From the NCBI GenBank assembly GCA_910579605.1, contig CAJTUG010000068.1, forward strand, positions 1 to 5,721: a stretch of 5,721 bases of DNA, given 5' to 3'. The stretch comes from an uncultured Muribaculaceae bacterium. Its GTDB lineage: Bacteria; Bacteroidota; Bacteroidia; Bacteroidales; Muribaculaceae. Of the stretch, positions 1-5,670 are shown piece after piece. Both the position numbers and the translations under genes were made by a program. Every line of letters begins with the position of its first letter. The first letter of the stretch is position 1. The notes under the pieces are model-generated. The model ran no database searches. It was not told the origin of the DNA and saw nothing but the letters and a program-made list of their open reading frames with translations.

Positions 1-689
1 ATGCGGTAAGAACGGCCGGACTCGAATTTGTCGCCTTCCACCAACTTAGCGGTCACTTCTGCGCAATTGCCGGCATAGTCTACCTGGCAAGTGGAATTCC
101 ACGCACGTGGGGTATACAATGTGAGTGAATTAGAAGGAGCACCAACATTTATCCCGTGGAATTCGGCTGATTTGTCGCCGCTGGTTGCCATGCCGCCGTA
201 GAAATTGAGACGGCAGATACGTGCAACACCTTCTGCATCCACAGAAAATTGGTAGTTTGAGTTTCCTGATTTATAAACTTCGTTGTCCACGATAGTGGCA
301 GCAATAGGTGTACCTACTTGGCTGCTGCCGTCGGTAGCCTTGCCCGATGTCCAGAAAAAGTCGGCATTAGTTCCGGCAAAGAAAAGCGTATCGCCGACTG
401 AGGCTTCTTCGGCCATCTTAGAGGTACGGGCCGTACCGGCAAGTTTATGGCCTGCGCAAACTCCGCGCATGGATACGCCGGGGGTCGTCAAGTCTACAGT
501 AAGATAGAATACGTCCAATGGCGTCTCGCCTGAAAAATGGAGTTGGGTCTGTGTCGTTCCGGGGCCGACCTTGGCATGGAACAACGTGTCGATAGTCAGT
601 TCTTTTCCGCCCAGGGTCATTGTCGGTTTCGACGCATATGCACCGAATACCATAGCAAGGGCAGGCAACAGGAGTAGTTGTTTCTTCAT
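1..689 (-). CDS. Secreted phosphodiester glycosidase family protein (NAGPA-like), N-terminal part
   Basis: An open frame from ATG at 689 stays open to the left edge, giving 229 codons; the C-terminus lies outside the window. Residues 1-19 form a signal peptide (MKK, then a hydrophobic run ending AYA before Ser20) with no lipobox Cys, so the product is exported and not an obvious lipoprotein. Residues 60-115 carry the hallmark of the NAGPA/DUF2233 fold: a beta-rich stretch, TSKMAEEAS at 89-97, then FFAGTNADFFWTSG at 103-116, which corresponds to the A-x-N-x-DFF core of this family. Family members cleave sugar-phosphodiester bonds (the human relative uncovers mannose 6-phosphate); the bacterial substrates are largely unknown. 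The downstream part (about 145-229) is less recognisable. It stands 81 bases behind the TPR gene on the same strand and has its own promoter. Family assignment is good; the substrate is unknown. Confidence 0.82.
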   Translation of the reverse strand, partial: MKKQLLLLPALAMVFGAYASKPTMTLGGKELTIDTLFHAKVGPGTTQTQLHFSGETPLDVFYLTVDLTTPGVSMRGVCAGHKLAGTARTSKMAEEASVGDTLFFAGTNADFFWTSGKATDGSSQVGTPIAATIVDNEVYKSGNSNYQFSVDAEGVARICRLNFYGGMATSGDKSAEFHGINVGAPSNSLTLYTPRAWNSTCQVDYAGNCAEVTAKLVEGDKFESGRSYR

Positions 690-725
690 GGTGTAGTTTT
701 AGGTACTGTTTAAGATGATTTTTTG

Positions 726-755
726 CAAAAATACGAAAAAAAACAACAGCACAAA
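726..755 (-). promoter_or_regulatory. Bacteroidetes-type promoter of the phosphodiester glycosidase gene
   Basis: Reading the minus strand, TTTG at 755-752 is followed after 18 bases by TATTTTTG at 733-726, a full match to the TAnnTTTG -7 box. The spacer is slightly shorter than the usual 19-21. The predicted transcript start is near 719, giving a leader of about 30 bases before the ATG at 689. The gene can therefore be expressed independently of the upstream operon, although no hairpin terminator is visible between the TPR stop (771) and this promoter. Confidence 0.65.
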
Positions 756-770
756 AGAAGCACCATTAAA

Positions 771-1601
771 CTATTTTTCAAATAATTTTTGAGCCAAAAC
801 AGGAGGATATCCCAATTCTACAGCTTTACGGGCATCACGCCGAGCCTCTTCGGGGAGATAACGGTCGCGATTCAATCGTGCACGACATATGTACAATTCA
901 GGATCTGTAGGATATTTAGCAATGCCCTCGCTTATAATTTCCGCAGCCTCCGGCAAATGTCCCAAAACCAAGCGACAATCGGCCATGGCTGCATAATATT
1001 CCGGTTGAGGGTCCTCTGCCAATAGTTTTTTTAAATATTCCAGAGCCTTTTGCTCCCGTCCAGTGAGAGAATATAGCGTAGATAGCGCAATTGCCGTGTC
1101 GTGGTGATCGGGGTAATTATTCGCCAGTATTTCAAAATCATCTTCGGCTTGGACAAGATTGCGGCGGTTGATACCTATCATGCCATGAAAATACCGGGCT
1201 TCACGATTCAGCGAATCTGCCGCTATTATTTTTGCAAAATCGTCTTGGGCGCGCAGATCATGCCCCATTTTGAGCAAAACTTTCCCCCGGTTGGCAAGCA
1301 CTGTTTTCATGGATGGCGCTCTCTGCAATGCCTTGTCGAGAGTAGCCAAAGCCAATGAATCGTTATCCATGTAGGAATATACCATACCAAGATTACTCAT
1401 AAGAAGAACCGTCTGTGGTTCGTCGGGTTTAAGCGATATGGCATCAAGCAGACGAGCTGCCGCTTCGGTATATTCTTGTGCAGCAATAGCTCTGTCGGCC
1501 TCACCACAAAGAATAAAATACGGGTCTTCGTCGAAATTGTCGGTCTGCGCAGCCAAAAAAAGAGGCAAAAGCGCAAAAAGGAGAGCAAAGATTTTTTTCA
1601 T
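771..1601 (-). CDS. Exported tetratricopeptide-repeat protein
   Basis: The product has 276 residues. Residues 1-18 are a signal peptide (MKKIFALLFALLPLFLAA, likely cut before Gln19) without a lipobox Cys, so a periplasmic location is inferred. The rest is a solenoid of about seven 33-34-residue TPR helix pairs, at roughly 27-60, 64-97, 98-131, 132-165, 166-198, 199-231 and 232-265, with typical features such as LATLDKALQRAP (86-97), ALEYLKKLLAEDP (186-198) and PEAAEIISEGIAKYPTDP (217-234). TPR arrays bind other proteins; no catalytic domain is present. The ATG at 1599-1601 overlaps the lgt stop (ATGA), which fixes this start and implies translational coupling. It is the last gene of the symporter-lgt-TPR operon. 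Because it rides with lgt, a role around lipoproteins or envelope assembly is possible but unproven. Confidence 0.85.
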   Translation of the reverse strand: MKKIFALLFALLPLFLAAQTDNFDEDPYFILCGEADRAIAAQEYTEAAARLLDAISLKPDEPQTVLLMSNLGMVYSYMDNDSLALATLDKALQRAPSMKTVLANRGKVLLKMGHDLRAQDDFAKIIAADSLNREARYFHGMIGINRRNLVQAEDDFEILANNYPDHHDTAIALSTLYSLTGREQKALEYLKKLLAEDPQPEYYAAMADCRLVLGHLPEAAEIISEGIAKYPTDPELYICRARLNRDRYLPEEARRDARKAVELGYPPVLAQKLFEK

Positions 1602-2458
1602 TTCCGTTTTTTGTCCGTGAGTTTTTCTGCAAACTCACCTGGATATACAAGCCGTTGACGCTTATGAGTAAACGCCCACACAATCAAGAAAACACCAAGC
1701 ACGACAAAGGGTATGCTAAGGAGCTGCCCCATGTTGTATTTCATAGTCTCCTCAAATGCGACTTGGTTATTTTTAATAAACTCAATCAAGAAACGCGATC
1801 CAAAAGTACCCACAAGGAAAGTACCGAAAAGCAGGCCTGGACGCTCGCCGGCATTCTTTTTCCAATACATCCACATCATGAGAGCAAAAAGCGCAAAATA
1901 TGTGAGAGCCTCGTATATCTGCGTTGGATGACAAGCAAGACCGTAATATTCCTGCTGCCATTCCTGGCTACGGACAAACATGAATCCCCAAGGCAATGTT
2001 GTCTCGTGACCGAAGATTTCGGAATTCATCAAGTTACCAATGCGTATAAGCCCGCCGACAAGTGCAATTGCCACAGTCAAACGATCGAAAGTCCACAACG
2101 GATTACGCTTGGTGGTAAATATGGAAAAAAGAATAACCGCAAGAATTATACCTATAGCTCCGCCATGGCTGGCTAATCCGCCCTCCCATGTAGCAAGAAT
2201 CTTCCAAGGATGCTGCGAATAATAATCCCACTGGTAAAAAAACACATGTCCCAGACGTGCCCCCACAACCGTGGCTACACCTACATAGATGAGCAAAATG
2301 CCCATCCATTTCTCCGGGGCTCCTTCGCGTTTAAACATTTTTGCCACTACATTGAAGCCTATCCAAAAACCAATGGCAAACATCAGTCCGTACCAACGGA
2401 CGGTGACGAAACTGTCGATTAAAACGGGATTAACATCCCAAGTGATGAATGAAAGCAT
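1598..2458 (-). CDS. lgt: Prolipoprotein diacylglyceryl transferase Lgt
   Basis: Lgt transfers the diacylglyceryl group of phosphatidylglycerol to the lipobox cysteine of prolipoproteins, the first step of lipoprotein maturation in the inner membrane. The 286-residue product has the family's usual length and about seven membrane segments (near 18-38, 52-72, 95-115, 125-141, 186-200, 207-225, 245-263). Family motifs are all there: RWYGLMFAIG at 21-30 (conserved Tyr23), GGLASHGGAIG at 93-103 (conserved His98), the Lgt signature IRIGNLMNSEIFG at 138-150 (Arg139, Asn142), HPTQIYEAL at 177-185, GSRFLIEF at 220-227 (Arg222) and GQLLSIP at 244-250. The C-terminal tail (264-286) is basic and hydrophilic. 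The start lies 6 bases after the symporter stop; the stop overlaps the TPR start. Nothing essential is missing, so it should be active. Confidence 0.97.
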   Translation of the reverse strand: MLSFITWDVNPVLIDSFVTVRWYGLMFAIGFWIGFNVVAKMFKREGAPEKWMGILLIYVGVATVVGARLGHVFFYQWDYYSQHPWKILATWEGGLASHGGAIGIILAVILFSIFTTKRNPLWTFDRLTVAIALVGGLIRIGNLMNSEIFGHETTLPWGFMFVRSQEWQQEYYGLACHPTQIYEALTYFALFALMMWMYWKKNAGERPGLLFGTFLVGTFGSRFLIEFIKNNQVAFEETMKYNMGQLLSIPFVVLGVFLIVWAFTHKRQRLVYPGEFAEKLTDKKRK

Positions 2459-2464
2459 AAGAGC

Positions 2465-3868
2465 CTAATTCTTATTATTTTTATTTCCGAAATATTCTTT
2501 TGTAGCCCTGCGCACACGAGGGCTGAGGTATAACACAGCTATCATAGTAGGGATAGCCATAAGGGCATAAAAGAGATCGCATGCGCCTACTGCCGTTTCC
2601 AACGGTACTACTGCAAAAATCACCAACGACGCAAGAAATACCCACGCATAGAGTTTACCTCGCTTAGTTCCGAAAAGGTAATTGGAGCAAGTGGTGCCAT
2701 AGAACGAATAAGAAAACATGCTGGACATGGCAAAGCACACAACTATGCACATCAGCAAGATATCGCCATATGGGATAGCCTTGCGGAAAGCGTCCATCGC
2801 AACCTCCAGACCTTTCACTCCATCGACATCGATATTGCCGCACAAGAGAATGGCAATTGCCGTGAGAGTACACACGAGCCCCGAGTCTATACTTGGACCA
2901 AGCATTGCGATAAGTCCTTCGCGAACGGGTTTATCGTTGTTAGACGCTCCATGCATTATGGAAGCAGTACCTATACCTGCATCGTTCACCAAAGCCGCAC
3001 GGCGAGCGCCTATTATTGCAATACCGGCAAGAGCGCCCAAACCAGCTCTTAGATTAAACGCTTCTGTAAATATACTTTTGAAAACCGCCGGAACACCGCT
3101 TATATTGGTTATTATTATATACAGAACCATGAGGAAATAAAGCCCTACCATGAACGGCACCAAAACCGATGCAACACGGGCAATACGCTTAATGCCGCCT
3201 AAGATTACCACTGCAACCACTGCGGCAACTGCGATTCCGAAAAGCAAACGGAAAGTCTTTATGTTATCCAAACCTGCAAAACCTCCGACAGCCGACAGCA
3301 ACTGACTTCCGGCTATCCCCTCGGGTGTTGTAAAAGTGCTCATGAACGCCTCGGTAAGCTGGTTGGCGTTCATAATACACATGGTGCCGAAAAGCCCTGC
3401 AATTGCGAAAAACCGGGCCAACGGTTTCCATTTTTTCCCCATGCCCTGCTCTATTATATGCATTGGGCCTCCTTGAGGTGCGCCTTTATCGTCGCGGCCT
3501 TTATACATTATGGCTAAGACGCCCTCGTGGTATTTCGTGGCCATGCCGACAAGCGCGCTGATCCACATCCAAAAGATAGCACCCGGGCCACCCATTACCA
3601 ATGCAATGGCAACGCCGGCTATATTCCCTAATCCAACAGTCGCAGCAATAACAGATGTCAAGGCCTGAACCGAGGATATCTGCCCTTTAGCGGAGTCGAC
3701 CGACTGCTTACGGCGCAATTCGCCCAATGCTGCAGGCAGGCGGCGGAGAGAAACCAAACCTGAACTTATAAACAAGTATAGTCCTCCACCAATGAGAAGG
3801 AAAAACAAAGGATAGCCGCAAAGAATCTCGGCGGCATCTATAATTAATTGGCCTAACTTTTCAAACAT
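2465..3868 (-). CDS. AGCS-family sodium:alanine/glycine symporter
   Basis: This is an inner-membrane secondary transporter of the alanine or glycine:cation symporter family (PF01235), expected to import small neutral amino acids with Na+. From the ATG at 3868 the product has 467 residues, within the family range, with around 10-11 hydrophobic segments. The N-terminal block ISSVQALTSVIAATVGLGNIA (64-84) and the signature GGPGAIFWMW (93-102) are classic, as are QGGPMHIIEQGMGKKW (132-147) and the C-terminal SFYGTTCSNYLFG (388-400). The block usually reading SNEAGxGSA is VNDAGIGTA here (294-302). The frame extends to a TTG at 3949, but the added 27 residues (many Cys, Val, Asn) do not resemble a family N-terminus, so I prefer MFEKLGQLII. 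It is first in the operon with lgt and the TPR gene. The substrate is not certain. Confidence 0.93.
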   Translation of the reverse strand: MFEKLGQLIIDAAEILCGYPLFFLLIGGGLYLFISSGLVSLRRLPAALGELRRKQSVDSAKGQISSVQALTSVIAATVGLGNIAGVAIALVMGGPGAIFWMWISALVGMATKYHEGVLAIMYKGRDDKGAPQGGPMHIIEQGMGKKWKPLARFFAIAGLFGTMCIMNANQLTEAFMSTFTTPEGIAGSQLLSAVGGFAGLDNIKTFRLLFGIAVAAVVAVVILGGIKRIARVASVLVPFMVGLYFLMVLYIIITNISGVPAVFKSIFTEAFNLRAGLGALAGIAIIGARRAALVNDAGIGTASIMHGASNNDKPVREGLIAMLGPSIDSGLVCTLTAIAILLCGNIDVDGVKGLEVAMDAFRKAIPYGDILLMCIVVCFAMSSMFSYSFYGTTCSNYLFGTKRGKLYAWVFLASLVIFAVVPLETAVGACDLFYALMAIPTMIAVLYLSPRVRRATKEYFGNKNNKN

Positions 3869-3946
3869 AGCCACAAAGTTACAAATATTCCATGAACACA
3901 CTATCTTTACACAGCTGCCTTTAACATTAATTACGCCCCTAAGAGC

Positions 3947-3979
3947 CAAAATAATATGTTTTGCAACATATTTATCAAA
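3947..3979 (-). promoter_or_regulatory. Candidate promoter of the symporter-lgt-TPR operon
   Basis: On the minus strand TTTG at 3979-3976 is followed after 21 bases by TTATTTTG at 3954-3947, which differs from TAnnTTTG at one position. Transcription would start near 3940 and leave a leader of about 70 bases before the ATG at 3868. A competing -7-like box, TAACTTTG at 3881-3874, matches perfectly but has no TTTG at the right distance. Which one is used cannot be settled from sequence. Confidence 0.4.
3953..3972. promoter_or_regulatory. Operator-like inverted repeat in the divergent intergenic region
   Basis: AATATGTT (3953-3960) and AACATATT (3965-3972) are perfect 8-base inverted repeats separated by TTGC. 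The centre lies between the candidate -33 and -7 boxes of the symporter operon, and about 25 bases upstream of the T-rich -33 region of the opposite promoter. The placement and size suit a dimeric regulator, but the site is AT-rich and no regulator gene is in the window, so chance is a real alternative. Confidence 0.3.
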
Positions 3980-3983
3980 AAAA

Positions 3984-4015
3984 TTTTTTTCTTCGGTAAA
4001 AATATTCTAAATTTG
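3984..4015 (+). promoter_or_regulatory. Bacteroidetes-type promoter of the SusE/F-like gene
   Basis: TAAATTTG at 4008-4015 is a perfect TAnnTTTG -7 box. About 19 bases upstream sits a run of seven T (3984-3990) that would serve as a degenerate -33 element (TTTT for TTTG). Transcription would start near 4022, giving a leader of about 47 AT-rich bases without a Shine-Dalgarno sequence before the ATG at 4069. Confidence 0.55.
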
Positions 4016-4068
4016 CCGCAACAAAATCAGATTTATCATCTTACTTACATTTCATTATAATTTATAGC

Positions 4069-4941
4069 ATGAAAAAATTCTACACTCTTGCCTTGGCTGC
4101 TGCCATGGCGGTCAGCGCTTCTGCTGCTAACCTTTACCTCGTGGGCAACGGCGAGGGCCTTGCCTGGGAACCCGAAGCCCCTCTCGTGATAGAATCCGCA
4201 AACGGCGTATTCTCTTTTGATCTCAAGAATTGCGAGCAGTTCAAAATGTCTACAGAAATTGGGCCTTGGGATGTATTCAACACCGGCGCTCTCTTTGCTG
4301 ATATTTCCGAAGAATCTGCAATAGGCCAGGCTCTTCCCCTCGAAAACAATCCCGATCCTAATATTTCTTTACCCTGGTTCGGCGACTGGCATGTTGAAAT
4401 CCCCGAAAACTATGCAACCATCACCATCACAAACCTTTCGGCAAAACCCAGCGGCTTTACTAAGGTTTATATACGCGGTGCTGTAAACGATTGGGGAGCT
4501 CCCGACGATTGGGAATTAAAGACAAGCGACGGCATTGTTTATTGGTTCAACTGCGAAGGCGACCACACCCTCCCCGTTGGTGAATTCAAAATTGCCGACG
4601 CTAATTGGGGCAGCATCAACTACGGTGGCGGCGGCGAAGTAATTCCCGACTACTCTGCAGTAGAATGGAACTACAATGCCAACAACTCTGTTATTGGTGA
4701 AGAATACACCGGAACAATAAAATTTGAACTTTCCAACGGTCCACGCAACCCTGCACCTGTGACCCTCTATCCCGAAATCGTTGAATGGGAAGGTTTTGGT
4801 TCAGGCGTTGAAGAATCTATTGTTGCAGGCAACGAAGCTACCGTTTACTACAACCTCCAAGGCATTCGCGTAGAGAATCCTCAGAACGGTCTTTTCATTG
4901 CTCGCCAAGGCAATAAAGCCACTAAAGTCCTTGTGAAATAA
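4069..4941 (+). CDS. Secreted protein with two SusE/SusF-like domains and a C-terminal tail motif
   Basis: The product has 290 residues. A signal peptide covers 1-19 (MKK, Ala-rich core, ending SASA before Ala20). Two related beta-sandwich modules follow: about 21-125 beginning NLYLVGNGEGLAW, and about 131-235 beginning TKVYIRGAVNDWGAPDDW. Both then show S-x-G-[VI]-[FY]-x-F and an aromatic-rich W...N-[TY]-G block (W67/N71-T72-G73; W180/N184-Y185-G186). This resembles the carbohydrate-binding modules of SusE/SusF outer-membrane starch-binding proteins. Unlike those, there is no lipobox Cys and no SusC/SusD neighbour. Residues 258-290 (YYNLQGIRVENPQNGLF, then GNKATKVLVK) form a tail common on secreted Bacteroidales proteins and reminiscent of type IX secretion sorting domains. 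Many codons end in C (AAC, GGC, CTC, CCC), more than in the AT-rich neighbours, suggesting strong expression. Glycan binding is inferred; the ligand is unknown. Confidence 0.75.
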   Translation: MKKFYTLALAAAMAVSASAANLYLVGNGEGLAWEPEAPLVIESANGVFSFDLKNCEQFKMSTEIGPWDVFNTGALFADISEESAIGQALPLENNPDPNISLPWFGDWHVEIPENYATITITNLSAKPSGFTKVYIRGAVNDWGAPDDWELKTSDGIVYWFNCEGDHTLPVGEFKIADANWGSINYGGGGEVIPDYSAVEWNYNANNSVIGEEYTGTIKFELSNGPRNPAPVTLYPEIVEWEGFGSGVEESIVAGNEATVYYNLQGIRVENPQNGLFIARQGNKATKVLVK

Positions 4942-4978
4942 GAATCACTCTCCTTATTAACATAAAACACAATAGGCG

Positions 4979-5008
4979 AAGCGCACCGGCTATCCGGTGC
5001 GCTTTTTT
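4979..5008 (+). terminator. Intrinsic terminator of the SusE/F-like gene
   Basis: GCGCACCGG (4981-4989) pairs perfectly with CCGGTGCGC (4994-5002) around the loop CTAT. Two flanking A-T pairs extend the stem to 11 bp, and six T follow at 5003-5008. It starts 38 bases after the stop codon at 4941. This is a textbook factor-independent terminator on the plus strand. Confidence 0.93.
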
Positions 5009-5038
5009 ATATCTTGCTTTTGATTTACGGAAATATAA

Positions 5039-5073
5039 TGCCGAAGTGCGCAATGGCATTGCGCACTTCGGCA
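5039..5073 (-). terminator. Perfect 17-bp inverted repeat, probable terminator of the PH-domain gene
   Basis: TGCCGAAGTGCGCAATG (5039-5055) and its exact reverse complement (5057-5073) flank a single G. On the minus strand the hairpin starts 8 bases after the TAG stop of the PH-domain gene (5082) and is followed by TTATATTT, a weak U-rich tract, so a terminator for that gene is the simplest reading. The plus strand has no T-run directly behind it. A repeat-element origin is possible. Confidence 0.6.
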
Positions 5074-5081
5074 AATCCGTT

Positions 5082-5516
5082 CTATTTTTCCACTATATCG
5101 GGATTGATTTCCTGTAGTTTAGCTATAAATCTATCAGTATCCTTTGGAGAAATATCTACCGGCATAGAACTTTTAAGGACGCTCTTGTCTGTGAGAGTTA
5201 TCCTGAGTCTGTCTAAAGACAACACCGCCGAGACAGAACCCTGCACTGCCACTCCATGCTCTTTTTGAATTATGGCAATTTTACTGATTGGTATCCAAGT
5301 CCAATGGAAAAATTTCCTTATACCCAATTTATTTTCGCGAATCTGATATTTAACCCCACAAATAGCACAAATCCATAAAACGAGCATCGACAAAGCTAAA
5401 AAAACGCCAATAAGAGTATCGCCATCTATAGCAGGGCCAATAATGCAAGCCAATACAGTTATACCACATACAAAATATATCCACCAGTCTATTTTAGGAG
5501 CAAAATCTATTTTCAT
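5082..5516 (-). CDS. Small membrane-anchored bacterial PH-domain protein (bPH_4/DUF1200-like)
   Basis: Starting at ATG 5516 (MKIDFAPKIDWW) the product has 144 residues. Two hydrophobic helices occupy about 13-31 and 36-56, separated by the short polar turn DGDT; then a soluble domain begins with VKYQIRENKLGIRKFF. This is followed by WIPISKIAIIQKE, a Ser/Ala-rich segment reading VSAVLSLDRLRITL, and near the end VDISPKDTDRFIAKLQEINP. The order (two helices, Y-x-I...L-x-I, I-x-K-I, S-x-DRL-x-I, ISP-x-D-x-x-x-F) matches the DUF1200 bacterial PH family, whose function is unknown. The frame continues upstream to an ATG at 5618, but those 34 Arg-rich residues look unlike the family. A weak -7-like box, TAACTTTT at 5538-5531, supports the shorter start. 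It stands alone between two terminators and converges on the SusE/F-like gene. Confidence 0.78.
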   Translation of the reverse strand: MKIDFAPKIDWWIYFVCGITVLACIIGPAIDGDTLIGVFLALSMLVLWICAICGVKYQIRENKLGIRKFFHWTWIPISKIAIIQKEHGVAVQGSVSAVLSLDRLRITLTDKSVLKSSMPVDISPKDTDRFIAKLQEINPDIVEK

Positions 5517-5628
5517 AGTTAAGTAAGGTAAAAAGTTAAGCATTGTGCGGACTCCACGCTGCCTCGCCAACCGAAAAAATACTCTGGCCACGGAAGCTGA
5601 GAGAAGCTGTTTATACATACGAAAAACA

Positions 5629-5657
5629 AAAAACGCAGCCTTTTGAGCTGCGTTTTT
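5629..5657 (-). terminator. Intrinsic terminator of the tRNA-Pro transcript
   Basis: AAAAACGCAGC (5629-5639) and GCTGCGTTTTT (5647-5657) form a perfect 11-bp stem with a 7-base loop. On the minus strand the hairpin begins 13 bases after the tRNA 3' end and is followed by more T residues (TTTGTTTTTC). It insulates the tRNA from the PH-domain gene. The A-run and T-run on either side could let it act in both directions, though no plus-strand gene is seen to use it. Confidence 0.88.
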
Positions 5658-5670
5658 ATGCTTTTGATAG

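Noticed and set aside
283..507. A 74-codon plus-strand open frame
   Set aside because: It is antisense to the phosphodiester glycosidase core and has no recognisable features.
720..733. AT-rich palindrome TTTTTGCAAAAA between the TPR and glycosidase genes
   Set aside because: It overlaps the -7 box of the glycosidase promoter and is a low-complexity T/A run, not a convincing terminator or operator.
1655..2176. A 173-codon plus-strand open frame
   Set aside because: It lies entirely antisense to lgt, whose motifs are unmistakable; the translation is polar with no recognisable domain, and no promoter is seen before it.
2718..3140. A 140-codon plus-strand open frame
   Set aside because: It is antisense to the conserved core of the symporter gene and shows no domain pattern of its own.
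3869..3949. TTG-initiated N-terminal extension of the symporter (27 residues)
   Set aside because: The residues do not resemble an AGCS N-terminus, the region overlaps likely promoter DNA, and an ATG at 3868 gives a family-typical start.
5014..5268. An 84-codon plus-strand open frame
   Set aside because: It starts just after a strong terminator, reads through the 17-bp inverted repeat and lies antisense to the PH-domain gene; no promoter or domain supports it.
5593..5609. GAAGCTG repeated with a 10-base period upstream of the PH-domain gene
   Set aside because: Two 7-base copies are too short and few to claim a regulatory array; no promoter lies at a matching distance.
5517..5618. 34-residue N-terminal extension of the PH-domain protein from ATG 5618
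   Set aside because: The extension is Arg-rich and unlike the family, whose members begin just before the first membrane helix, as MKIDFAPKIDWW does.
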